Positions 33,140-43,619 of a stretch of 64,000 nt of DNA are shown here, piece after piece. The DNA is from Corynespora cassiicola (lineage: Eukaryota; Ascomycota; Dothideomycetes; Pleosporales; Corynesporascaceae): NCBI GenBank assembly GCA_022059125.1, contig JAEUWY010000010.1, positions 186,001 through 250,000 of the forward strand. The letters run 5' to 3'. The position numbers and the translations under genes are program-made. Below the pieces are notes generated by a model. That model ran no database searches. It worked only from the letters and a program-made list of their open reading frames with translations, and was not told where the DNA came from. Positions within the stretch are counted from its first letter, which is position 1; every line of letters begins with the position of its first letter.

Positions 33140-36100
33140 TTAACCTTGTAGGGCTACAGAATTTACAAGACTGTCCCTTGGACTTTTCACGATGCAGGCC
33201 GTCAATAAGTCAATCCTGACGCTATGCACAAAGTTCACCCAGCCTAGAAATCTTGCCTTGGCGAGGACGGCAATTCTATCACCCTGCTCCAGGGTGTCTA
33301 GCCATTGACACTGCATCTTAGGCCAGTAGTGACCATATGCAGCGCAATGCTCCTTCACCTGCTTGCTTCCGTGAACGTTGATAATGATTCTCGGATCATC
33401 GGTTCCAAAGTCGTGCCAGCTGCCATCAGCCTTTTGGATCGCGACCTCAAACCATGTATACGAGCCTTCATAAGTGCCCTGCAACTCTGAATAATCGCTT
33501 GATCCCTGGTCATGACTACGTGTAATGAACGCAACTTCGCGGATGCTATGCCGATTCCCGAGTTGCAGTGGACCAGTCAGGATGTATGGAACGCCCAGTG
33601 CAGTCTGATCTTGGTCATACTCAATGAGATCATCTCGGGACCAAGTTTGACAAGGCCAATAGCAGGCAAACTCGAGTATTCGCACAATGATAGCCCGGGT
33701 AAGCTGTCTGCCTCCTGATTTGGTGCTGCAAGTGAGGAGCACCCAGTACACTTCAAAAACGTCTTTGTCGTTTCGAGGCATACGTATCGCCGGGTGTCTC
33801 AAAATTTTGACCTTGTCCGGTGAGCTACACGCGATCTCCCAGTCAATACCCTTAATAGCTGTGCCATGCTCGCGAAGCATCTGAATGGCTTGAAAATTCT
33901 CCAACTCAGCTGCGACCATCACTGGGCTTCTTCTTTGTTCGTCGAGAGCGTCTATAAAGCTTCCATTATCAAGCAAAGCCTTCATAGCACATAGATTATT
34001 CGCCCTGGCCGCGTCGTGAAGTGGTGTTGAACCATCTGCAGCCGGTGTGTTCACCCTGCTTCCTTGGCTCAGCAGGAGTTCGATCATATCACCAGGATGA
34101 TCGAAGTTACTAGCACATAGGTGCAGCGCTGTGCGGCCGTCTGAGTAGGCGGCGTTTGGGTTGCAACCATGACCCAGAAGAGCGCTGACAATTTCTTTAT
34201 TATGCCACTTCCGAAGCGCGGTGAGCAGTGGGTATCGAAATGACGAGCGGAGTCCCCTATCGCCTCCATCTGCATCAGCACCATATGCGAGTAGAAGCTT
34301 GACTAATTTCGGGGCACCTGCAGCCGCTGCATTAGATATGGGTGCGTTATGCCGATGATATCCGTCGATGTGTTTCACGGCGCCATGCTGCAACAGTAAC
34401 TCAACAACGTCGAGGAGATGAGGGTCGTCTGGGCGAGGCATATCGGTCGCTCGATGGAGAGGCGAGTAGCGTTCCAAGGTTAGGTTTGCATCAGCTCCTG
34501 CCTCGAGCAGAATGGGAACCATACGGAATGGGCCTGACCTGTTGCAGGTCGTGTAGCACTCGACGTCGATAGCCCAGCTCAATGGCGTGTTTGCCGCCCA
34601 GCCTATAGCATTAACATCTGCCCCATAAAGTAGCAATATTCGGGCGCTATTGACGGAATCTGCACGCGCTGCCTGATGTAAAGGGGTCTGGTCGTCAATG
34701 GATCTTTCGTTTACATCTGAGCCCTGATCTAAAGCTAGCTGCGTGAAATGATCGAAGTCAAAGAATGCGGCGACATGCAAGGCGGGCAAGTAATCATTTG
34801 CATCTCCCGAGCTCAGAAAGCGCTCCCATCGTTCAAATCTGCCATCAGAAGGCCCGATAAGGTGCTCAAGCCAAGTTTGAAAGCTCTGATCAAAAGGCGT
34901 TCCACGTAGTCGCAATCCAATTTCCTCTAGTTTGCGGATGTCCTGAATAGAGCGGCTGGTACGGAAGAGGCCACGATCTCCGCGCAAACGTAGGTATATT
35001 TGCAGCCATTTGATGGTGCTAGCTTCGGAAAGGCAGAATGTCCTTAGGTTGTGATATAAGTCGGGGTTGTAATCGGAGAACTGGAAATGGTCCGCCCAAT
35101 GCAGTGCCGCGTATTCTAGCAAGGGGTAATCGGAAAGATGAGCTGCGAATTCTTGATCCAGGACGACTTGACGACTCTTTCTATCTTTCAGTGCGGGATG
35201 CTTCAAATTCATCGGGGGGAATTTGGTATTCAAGTAGCATAAATAAGTTAAACAAGACCGTGTAATCCATGTGTGGGTGACCGCAGCGTTGACCAGCAGA
35301 TCCTTGAATGGCACATTCACCCGGTCGTATCTCAAGAGGAAGTCTCTAGCAGTTGCATGAATCAAAGTAACAATCGCCTCCGGTGCGGAATCAATGAATT
35401 TTACCATTGGTCCACATCGATGGTGAACCGCAGACTTCAATTCTCCTAGATGGAATGTTCTCCTCTGGACTAATCTGGGTTCGTCTGCTTTCAACTTGAC
35501 AGCAACTGCCAATTCCGATACCGTCAGCGACCGTTGAGCACAGACGAGCCACTGGAAAATCACCTTAGACCTCCTTTTCGAAGCGTAAGAGGCACCCGTA
35601 TGCAAGTTCTGGAGTAGACGGTCGTAGTATTCGTCCAGATCTTGTGGCATTTCTCCAATTTGGGTCAAGTAGTCGTCTACATCTACTCCTCCTCCACTTT
35701 TCAGTTGCTTGACGGCCAAGTCCACCCACAGAAACATGCCTTGCGCCCTTCCTTGCAGTGCTTCTGCCACTTCGCCTTTTTCTCCATCTTCGAGTGAAGG
35801 CAATGTGTCTAGCTCTCGTGCGATGAAGCGGGTAATATCGGAAGCAGTATCGGTGTCTTCGATCTGAAGTCGGGAGATGTGATGCTGGGGAGGGATCTTG
35901 GTCATCACATCCTCAGTATACATGCATACACGACTGAATAGAAGGACGCTTGTATGCCCAAGAAGCGAGACTATGAACTCAGAAATGTCCTTTACCGTAG
36001 TCGAGCAGCACTCATCTAATCCGTCCAGCACTATAACAACATTCGGCCGTATTTGTAAGACTTTACGGATTATTTTTTCCACGCTCTCCTTATGTGGCTC

Positions 36101-37060
36101 TGCGCCCGAGGAGTATTCGTCGATCGCATCTGTTAAAGCGTCTTCATGCTTTCTCAGTAATTGCCACAATAATGTGCACAAGATATTGGTTGTGTGTCGT
36201 GACTGCTCTGTGCGAGCCTCGCAGTAGAAGTATGCGACGGTGTACTGTTCCGAGAGCTTGCGTATGACCTGCGTTGCCAGAAATGTTTTACCGGCCCCTG
36301 GAATGGCTGTGACCCAAAGAAAAGAAGGACGGTAGTGATTTACTGCTGGAAGCCATTTGTTGTATTCTTGTTTTGCGAAGATCCAATCGCAAGAGCCTGG
36401 CATGATTTCTTTGAGGGTTGAGCTGTATTTAGTATGGAAACTCATCTGGGGCTTTAGCCAAGCCAAGACTGACCTCAGCAGCTCCGCCTTGTTTTTCTGC
36501 TGGATATCCGCAAGCTGAGCAGTTTGCCTGCCTAAATGGGACTCGAGAGCACTCAACTGTGTGTCAATGGTGCTCTTGATGGTTTGCAAGTCGGCCAATT
36601 GGCCTGTGATACCTGATTGTACTGATGAGAGGCATGACAACACAGATAGATCGAGATTCAATTGAAGATCATGGAGTTGGTGCGAGATCCTTTCGCGGAA
36701 AGTTTGCACTTGCTTGGCAACAAAGACGCCATATTCCACCTTTTTGTAGCTACCCCTAACAAAATCTTTGAACCCCTTAACCTTGAGTCTTCCCATAGCT
36801 GGCTGATATGCTCCTAATTTCTTCTCCAGGCCTTTGACACTGGCACATATGTCGTCAGCAGCCTTGCGTATCTCGTCCGAAATCGGTCCTTGTTGAGTTG
36901 TACTTTGTAACTTCTGGAGAGTTGCAGCAACGGCTCGTAAATACAGGCTATCCTGAAGATGAATGTCCGCCGCACCCCCTGACGTCTGTAGGGCCTCGCC
37001 AACTGACTTTAAGAACTTTGCGGCGAGGACTAGGTCACTGGCTGACCATCCGAAAGACAT
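33140..37060 (-). CDS. NACHT-ankyrin NOD-like receptor with a distinct C-terminal domain
   Basis: A single-exon minus-strand gene of 1306 residues, starting MSFGWSASDL, the usual opening of one class of fungal STAND proteins; an in-frame ATG at 37165 would add 35 unlike residues. Residues 1-200 form a helical, partly coiled N-terminal domain. The P-loop is AIPGAGKT (252-259), with Ala in place of the first Gly of the usual GxPGAGKT. Walker B is VVIVLDGLDEC (341-351) and VLLFSR is the sensor segment. A winged-helix-like region (IFQWLVCAQRSLTVSELAVAV) and a long helical linker precede about ten ankyrin repeats (about 790-1110, e.g. DQTPLHQAARADSV). The last 170 residues are a separate domain with RIIINVHGSK, SHDQGSSDY, YTWFEVAI and GDRIAVLAKARFLGWVNF. 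I know it from other fungal proteins, without a function. It is expected to be a cytosolic non-self or damage sensor. The frame is intact although transposon DNA begins about 250 bp upstream. Confidence 0.93.
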   Translation of the reverse strand: MSFGWSASDLVLAAKFLKSVGEALQTSGGAADIHLQDSLYLRAVAATLQKLQSTTQQGPISDEIRKAADDICASVKGLEKKLGAYQPAMGRLKVKGFKDFVRGSYKKVEYGVFVAKQVQTFRERISHQLHDLQLNLDLSVLSCLSSVQSGITGQLADLQTIKSTIDTQLSALESHLGRQTAQLADIQQKNKAELLRSVLAWLKPQMSFHTKYSSTLKEIMPGSCDWIFAKQEYNKWLPAVNHYRPSFLWVTAIPGAGKTFLATQVIRKLSEQYTVAYFYCEARTEQSRHTTNILCTLLWQLLRKHEDALTDAIDEYSSGAEPHKESVEKIIRKVLQIRPNVVIVLDGLDECCSTTVKDISEFIVSLLGHTSVLLFSRVCMYTEDVMTKIPPQHHISRLQIEDTDTASDITRFIARELDTLPSLEDGEKGEVAEALQGRAQGMFLWVDLAVKQLKSGGGVDVDDYLTQIGEMPQDLDEYYDRLLQNLHTGASYASKRRSKVIFQWLVCAQRSLTVSELAVAVKLKADEPRLVQRRTFHLGELKSAVHHRCGPMVKFIDSAPEAIVTLIHATARDFLLRYDRVNVPFKDLLVNAAVTHTWITRSCLTYLCYLNTKFPPMNLKHPALKDRKSRQVVLDQEFAAHLSDYPLLEYAALHWADHFQFSDYNPDLYHNLRTFCLSEASTIKWLQIYLRLRGDRGLFRTSRSIQDIRKLEEIGLRLRGTPFDQSFQTWLEHLIGPSDGRFERWERFLSSGDANDYLPALHVAAFFDFDHFTQLALDQGSDVNERSIDDQTPLHQAARADSVNSARILLLYGADVNAIGWAANTPLSWAIDVECYTTCNRSGPFRMVPILLEAGADANLTLERYSPLHRATDMPRPDDPHLLDVVELLLQHGAVKHIDGYHRHNAPISNAAAAGAPKLVKLLLAYGADADGGDRGLRSSFRYPLLTALRKWHNKEIVSALLGHGCNPNAAYSDGRTALHLCASNFDHPGDMIELLLSQGSRVNTPAADGSTPLHDAARANNLCAMKALLDNGSFIDALDEQRRSPVMVAAELENFQAIQMLREHGTAIKGIDWEIACSSPDKVKILRHPAIRMPRNDKDVFEVYWVLLTCSTKSGGRQLTRAIIVRILEFACYWPCQTWSRDDLIEYDQDQTALGVPYILTGPLQLGNRHSIREVAFITRSHDQGSSDYSELQGTYEGSYTWFEVAIQKADGSWHDFGTDDPRIIINVHGSKQVKEHCAAYGHYWPKMQCQWLDTLEQGDRIAVLAKARFLGWVNFVHSVRIDLLTACIVKSPRDSLVNSVALQG

Positions 37061-37190
37061 GATAAACCATGGATATATGTAGACGGTTGAGTGACGATTG
37101 AATAGCGCTTCCGCCTGAAAGCACCGACGATAAAGATACTGGTCCGAAAAAATCACTCCGATCAATGTGAGCTTTACCTGCGAGATGTGA

Positions 37191-37284
37191 GATATCTTAT
37201 CTTTAATGCTTCGCCCGACCGGTCAACTTACTTGCCAAGTATAAGATCTCTTATCTTCGATACTTCGTCTAACCGGTCAACTTA
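37191..37284. repeat. Two 40-bp direct repeats in the NLR-2 promoter
   Basis: Copies at 37191-37230 and 37245-37284, 54 bp apart, share GAT-TCTTATCTT, ACTTCG and the invariant ACCGGTCAACTTA. They differ only at scattered transitions. They lie 130-225 bp upstream of the receptor start codon and end where the AT-rich block begins. They may be duplicated regulator sites or the worn edge of a repeat. Confidence 0.8.
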
Positions 37285-37501
37285 TTCTAGCCTAGTGCAG
37301 GCGATGTTGTAGTAATATACAGAGAGATAATACAAAAAAATTAAAATTAAAATAATTCTAATTTTAAAAATTTAATTACTTTTTAACTAAATTATTTAAA
37401 AAAAGAATTCTTTTAAAAAAATTACTTTTAAAAAAAACTATAGAAATTAGTTTTTTTAGTTATACTAAACTAGAACTAAAAAGTAAATATAATTAAAAAA
37501 T

Positions 37502-37707
37502 AGTAATAACGTGTTTTATAAACGAGTTAATAATTTAAGTATATTAGTAATATCTAATCTGCGTACTATCTACGCTAAATTATTATATAATATATTAATA
37601 ATAATTAATTTAAAAAATTTATATTAAAGCTAATAACGTGTTTTATAAGCGAGTTAGTAATCTAAATAAATTAGTAATATTTAACCTACGTACTATCTGT
37701 AAAAAAT
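37502..37707. repeat. Tandem duplication of about 77 bp at the edge of the AT block
   Basis: 37,502-37,578 and 37,630-37,707 share TAATAACGTGTTTTATAA, CGAGTTA and CGTACTATCT with RIP-type differences; the period is about 128 bp. The second copy runs into the LTR fragment. Confidence 0.75.
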
Positions 37708-38171
37708 CTAGCTTTAAGTAATAGTATTTACTTTATACTAAAATTAATAACAGAAAAATAGCTTAAATAATATATTAATAGTAGTTTTAAAAATAATACT
37801 TATTACGTTTAAAATATATATTAAGTATAAATTTTATACAGCTTGCTTGCTTTATACGCTAATATAAATATAAAATAGCTAAAATTTTATAATATTTATT
37901 ATAAAAAATTTTTTAAGCTGCAGTTTCTAGCAGTAATCTATTAACTTTAATAAAAAAATTTATTTTTATTTTAAAAAAAAAAATTTTATATTTATGTTTT
38001 AAATGTGTTTTACGCATATATTATATATAATATATTTATATATTATATATTTAATTTTATAATATTTATTATATTATAATAAAATTTATTTACTATTTTA
38101 TATTTTAAAAATTTAGTAAAAGTAAGCTATAAAAACAGTATATAAATAACAGTATTTTTACTCTATTTATA
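37698..38171 (-). repeat. Gypsy LTR fragment (same family as the 58.7-kb LTR)
   Basis: It begins TGTAAAAAATCTAGCTTTA, matching TGTAAGGGATCTAGCTTTA at 58,696, and aligns over about 470 bp, ending at a TA where a Tc1 copy starts. Differences from the 58.7-kb copy are nearly all C-to-T or G-to-A. It is a solo LTR or the broken end of an element. The orientation follows the minus-strand elements at the right. Confidence 0.8.
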
Positions 38172-38227
38172 CAGAAAGATAATATTAAAAAAAAGTATAT
38201 AAAAAAATCGTACTTTTTAAACTTATA

Positions 38228-40073
38228 ATATAAAAAATAAGCGAGCTAATTAGATAAGCGAGCTAATTAGCTCTCTAACTACTCTAACGCAAGCCACCTA
38301 CATTTATAATACTTTTACTAAATAATTTTTAATTAACTTATAATAAAGTTTATATAACTTTAGTTTTTATAGTAATTTAAAATAATTTAATTTTAAGCGT
38401 GTAACACGCTACAAAAACTTATAAAGTTTTATTTACTATACTATATAATTAACGCGCTAAATAACTTATAAAATATAATTACTAGTTTAATTAAAAGCAG
38501 CTAACTAAGCTTAAAAAAAGTAATTATTATTTATATTTTTAAATTAAATTTATAAAAATTCGCGCTTACGCTAACTACTATATATAATATAATTAATTAG
38601 TTATTTACTACGTAAAAAGTAAACTTTATTAGTATTAAGTAGCTTAATAACTTTATTAAACGTTAGCTAAAATTTTAAATTTAATTAATTTATTAGTAGA
38701 ATTACTAGTGTGTTCTGTGCGAAAATTTTAAAATTATTAACTTTTAGTTTAAACTGCTGTATTATATAAAAGTAAAATATTGTATTATTAATAAAAATAT
38801 ATATAACTTTAATAAAACAGGCTTTATAATAAATATAATATTAGCTTAGTTAGTAGTTATAGTATTAAAAAAATAAAATTAACTTAGAAATACTTAGCCG
38901 GGTAATTATAAATAAATTATAGTAATTTAAAAAATTAATATATACAGCTAAGTAATTTTTTTTTTATTATTTTTACAGGTAAGTACTATTTTTATATATA
39001 GTTTAAAAATAATAATATTTTATTTAGCTAGTATGTATTATTTAGCGAGATAAACTAAACAATAAATAAGCTAAAAATATATTAGTTAGAATATTTTAAT
39101 ATTTATACGCAGAGCTATATAGTAAATATATACTAACTACTACTTATTAATAGCTATAAAAGCTATAACTTTTTTATTTTCTAAAACTTCTATATAAAAA
39201 ATAAAATTATTACTTTTTATATACTTCTATATTTATTATACTTTTTTTAGTTTTTTAATATAAAGTATTTTTTACTTTTAAAGCGCGCGTATAGTAATAA
39301 AATTTCTAGCTTAATATATAATTATATTAACTATATTAATAAAATTACTTTTTTACTAGTTTTTAAAAAAGTTTTTAAATAATTTTTTATAAAAAGTAAT
39401 ATATATATAAGCTTCTAAAAAGTAAAAATAATTTTTTATAATTTAAAAGTAGTATTATTAAAACTTAATATAAAACTATGTATATTTATGCTAGTTTTTT
39501 CTAAAACTATTTAGTAGAAAACTAAAATACTAAATAATATATATAAGTTAAAAGTTTAATTAATATTAATTTATAACAGAATTAAAAAATATAAAAATTT
39601 ATTATTTATTTTTATTTTTACAGTTATTAATTAGTTTAAAAAAAACTATAGTAATACTCTATACAGCTGTATTACTTAAAAGCTAAAATAAATTTTTTAA
39701 AAAAGCTAATAAAGCTGCTACGCAGCGTATAAAGCGAAAAAATAAATAAATTTAGTATAGAAAAACTTTAATAAAAACTAAAAAACTAAAATTATAGCTT
39801 AAAAAAATGTTAAAAAATAATTAAATAAAAAAAAGTGTAAAAAAATAGTTTATTTTAGTAGTAGCTAGCAGTTAAAAGCGCGCTATACACACTGTAAAAA
39901 GTAAAAATATAATTTTTATATATATAAAATAATAGTATAACTACTGTAATTACTTTTTATATTAAGTTATTATAGTATTTTTTTAAAATAGTTAAGTAGG
40001 TAGTTGCGTAGGTGCTAGAGCAGTTAGAAACTAATTAGCTTACTTATCTAATTAGCTCGCTTATTCTTTATAT
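38228..40073. mobile_element. 1.85-kb TIR transposon inserted in the Tc1 end, TA target site
   Basis: Inverted ends of about 75 bp (38,228-38,302 and about 39,990-40,073) share ATATAAA, AATAAGCGAGCTAATTAG, a second AGCTAATTAG and a CACCTAC-type end. TA flanks both sides. The empty site is visible in the other TIR of the same Tc1 copy (about 49,170-49,215), where the host sequence is continuous across the junction. No transposase motif could be read in the interior, so it may be non-autonomous or simply too mutated. The superfamily is open. Confidence 0.75.
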
Positions 40074-40350
40074 TATAACTTTTTATTTAAAACAGCTATT
40101 TAAAAAAAAAGCTTATAGAATCTTTTAAATGTTTTAAAAAACTTTAAATAGAGAGTTAAAAAAAAGTTTAAATTTTAATACGTTTTAGTTTTTTTTCTAG
40201 CGTATAATTTTTTATTTTTTATTTTTAAAAAAATCTATTAATAGTATATAATTATATAAAAAAAATTAATATAAGTTTATTATTTAAAAAAATAAAAATT
40301 AGAAAAATTAAAGAATTTATTTTTTTAAAATAAATTAATAAATAATAAAT

Positions 40351-40465
40351 TATTAATATTTAGTATAATATTTTTTAGCGTCTATAACTGCTTTATAACG
40401 CCTAAATAAAAATAATATATAATTATCTATTATTTTCTGTAGAATTAAATTCTATTTTTTTAATT
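40351..40465 (-). pseudogene. Tc1 transposase 3' fragment (left of gypsy insertion)
   Basis: It matches, in reverse complement, the last coding stretch of the 51-53 kb transposase (segment ending in YYTKY and the preceding NC-LSL region), with RIP-type changes. It is cut at 40,465/40,470 by the gypsy element and continues at 47,660. Confidence 0.75.
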
Positions 40466-40470
40466 ATAGC

Positions 40471-40829
40471 TGTAACAAACTTTATCTGTATAAAATTTAA
40501 ATTTACTTTCTAATATTACGCACGTAACTTTAACTTCTAACTAAATTTTAATTTTAATTTTTAACTTAACTTTAACTTAAATCTAAATATTTAGCTATCT
40601 AAATTTTTTATTTTTTTATAACTAAGACAGTACTAGGCTAAACTAGAAATAGAAAGTTTTAGAGAAGAATATAAAAAAACATAATATTTCTAGATAGTTC
40701 TGTAGTCTAGAAATATTTTTTTATATAAAACCTATAAATTTTAATTTACAATTATTTTTTAGTTCTGTAAACTTTTATTTTAAATAGTATTTAAGCTGTA
40801 TTAGAGATAAGTCGCTCTGTATTTTTATA
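40471..40829 (+). repeat. 5' LTR of the 7.2-kb gypsy element
   Basis: 359 bp, starting TGTAACAAACTTTATCTG. It aligns end to end with 47296-47654; differences are transitions. The terminal TGT is intact, while the 3' end now reads TATA, presumably TTACA before RIP. Confidence 0.9.
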
Positions 40830-43619
40830 TTATATTTTTAAACTTTTTTTTACTAGTAATAGCTTAAAAATATTATTTTTCTATTTATTATAAAGAGAAG
40901 TATAACCTAATAGTACACGTATTAGACTAAATCTATTCTAAATTATTATATACGTTTTTAACTTTTAGCAAAATTAAAATTCTCTAAATTTTTTAATAAC
41001 TAAAGTTTTTAAATTTAAAACTTTTGCTTTTATATAAATTAAATTACTTTTAAAAAAACGCGTTATATACTAAAGTAAAAACTAAATAACTATTAAAAAT
41101 TTACTAAAATTAATTCTAACTATTAATATCTAATACTATATATTTTTTAAATATTTCTACAGAAAAAACTGTTTAAAAATTAAGCTAGCTGCAAAAACAG
41201 CTTTAACTCTCTAATAATAATTTAAAATTTACTAGATTTTTACACTAACTTAATAATAGTAATTTTTATTCTATACTAATAAAAATAGAAATTTTATAAT
41301 TATAAATTAAAATATTAGAACTCGAAGCTGCTGCGGCAGATTTTTTTTTCTAAAATAAAAAATAGCTAAAACTATTACTATTAACTTATATCTAACAACT
41401 ATCTAAATTATTTTTAATTTTAGTTTAGATAAAATTATCTAAGTAGATTTTTAAAATTAAGCTTTTTAGTAATAAAAAAACTATTATTTTTTTATAATAG
41501 CTAGCCTCTATTTAAAATTACTTTAATATTAATTAGAACTACTATTCTACTAAGTAAATTATATAGTAGAAGTCTGAAAATATACGTTAGAACTAGTTTA
41601 AAAATACTTAAAGCTCTGTTATTTAGCTAATAATTTTTAAAAATAATTTTTTAACGCAGAAAAAATATTTAATTTTTTAAAATTATACTTTATTTTAAAA
41701 AATAAAAAAATAAAAAATAAGTAGCTTTTTACTAGTTGCAGATAGAATAAAAAAAACTTTTTTCTACTTTTAAAGTTTAATTTCTATCTACTACTATTAA
41801 AAGCAGAGTATAAAAAAAAATAGTTTTTTTATTTATAGAAAAAGATAACTCTAGTTCTGTAAGTTTTAAATTTTAAATTTAAATTTTTATAAAATAACTT
41901 TTTTAATAATATAGTAAAATTTTTTTTTTTATAATATAGAACGCTAAAGTATTTCTGTATCTGCTATTAGCAGAAATAAAAAAAATAATTTTAGTTCTAT
42001 TTTATATAAAGTTTTAAAGAACTAGAAGCTAACTAGCTTATTTATAGTATTTATATAAAAAAAAAAATTATTTACTAGCGTACTACTTACGCGGGGTTAT
42101 AACTACTATATTAATATAAAATTAGTAAACTATCTAAAACAGCTCTAGCTGTAAAAAAAAACTATTATAACTATAATAAGTAAAACTATTTTATACGCGA
42201 TTATAATTTTTTATAAATAAACTAAATTTCTGTTAAAAATAATTTATAAAACTAATTTAAAAATATAATTAACTTTGATAAACTAAACTTAGTCTAACTA
42301 AAAAATAAAAACGTTTAGAAAAAATCTCTGTTTTAGATTACAGCAAATATAATTTATTTAATATAAATTTATTAAACTTATTAAAAAGCTATTATTTTTA
42401 AATATTTTTTATTTTCTATTCTAACAGATTTAAAACCTGTTTATATTTTTTTATTAATACTAGTATATAAAAATTTTTATTTATTAATATTTTTATTACA
42501 GTATTTTTAGCCCGTACTTTTTAAGTATCTATTTAAAAACTACTTTATAAAGTTAAAGTATAAAGTTTTTAAAATTTAATTAAATTTTTAGCTACTTATT
42601 ATATTTATTTTTATTTTCGCCTAAATAGACGTACTATTTTAAATTATTTTTTTATTATTCTTAATCTAAAATCCCAGAACTGTATTATTAATCTAAAATA
42701 AATAAAAAAGTTTAAGCTTAAACTAGATATAGAACACAACCGGATTATATAGCCAGTCTAATATACTTTTTTTTATATATCTACTTTACTTATTTTTTAA
42801 CGCTTATATTTTTTTTATAACTAGCTAAAAAATAGAGTAAAACATTCTTTGTAAAAATATATTATAAAAAAAATATATATATATAAAAAACTAAAAAAGT
42901 TTAAAAATTTATTTATATTAATTTTAAAAACTTAAATTTTTTTAGTTTAGACGCTTTTTTCTAACTAATATCTAATACTGTTCTAAATCTAGCTATAATT
43001 TTTAAATAGCTGCTATATCTGCTAATATTTTTTATTTCTAAATAAAATAATCTAAAAATAAATTTTTTATAATAATTATTTATAAGATTGACCGACGAAT
43101 TTAGAACTTCTATTTTTTAAATAAAACTTCTATTTTTTAAATAAAACTATTATTTTTTTAATACTAAACTAACCACTTTTTATATATAAATTTTATTAGA
43201 ATATATTTAACTTAAAAGCCGCACTCTATCTCTTTTTACATTAACTATATAATTATAAAATTATTTTAACTAAATTTTTTTTAAATAGCTATAATTTTTT
43301 ATATAAGTAAAATTTTAAAAAATTTAAAACTACTTAAAAATTTGTAATAATCTAACTTTAATATAGTTTTATTAAATAGAACTAAAGTTTTTTTATATTT
43401 TCTATTCTCTATATTTATAAATTAAATAAAAAACTTAAAATATATATTAACTATTATAAACTAAACACTTTTATTTAAAAAAATGTTTATCTAATATTTT
43501 AAATAAATAAACTGCTAGTAAAATTTAGTAAAACTAAATTTTTTATAAAATTAGATATTTATACTACGTTTAATAAAATTTATATAAACTCTAATAGTAA
43601 AAAATATACTACTTTCTAG

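Noticed and set aside
37165..37165. Upstream ATG adding 35 residues to NLR-2
   Set aside because: The extension is unlike family N-termini, whereas MSFGWSASDL at 37060 is a typical start.
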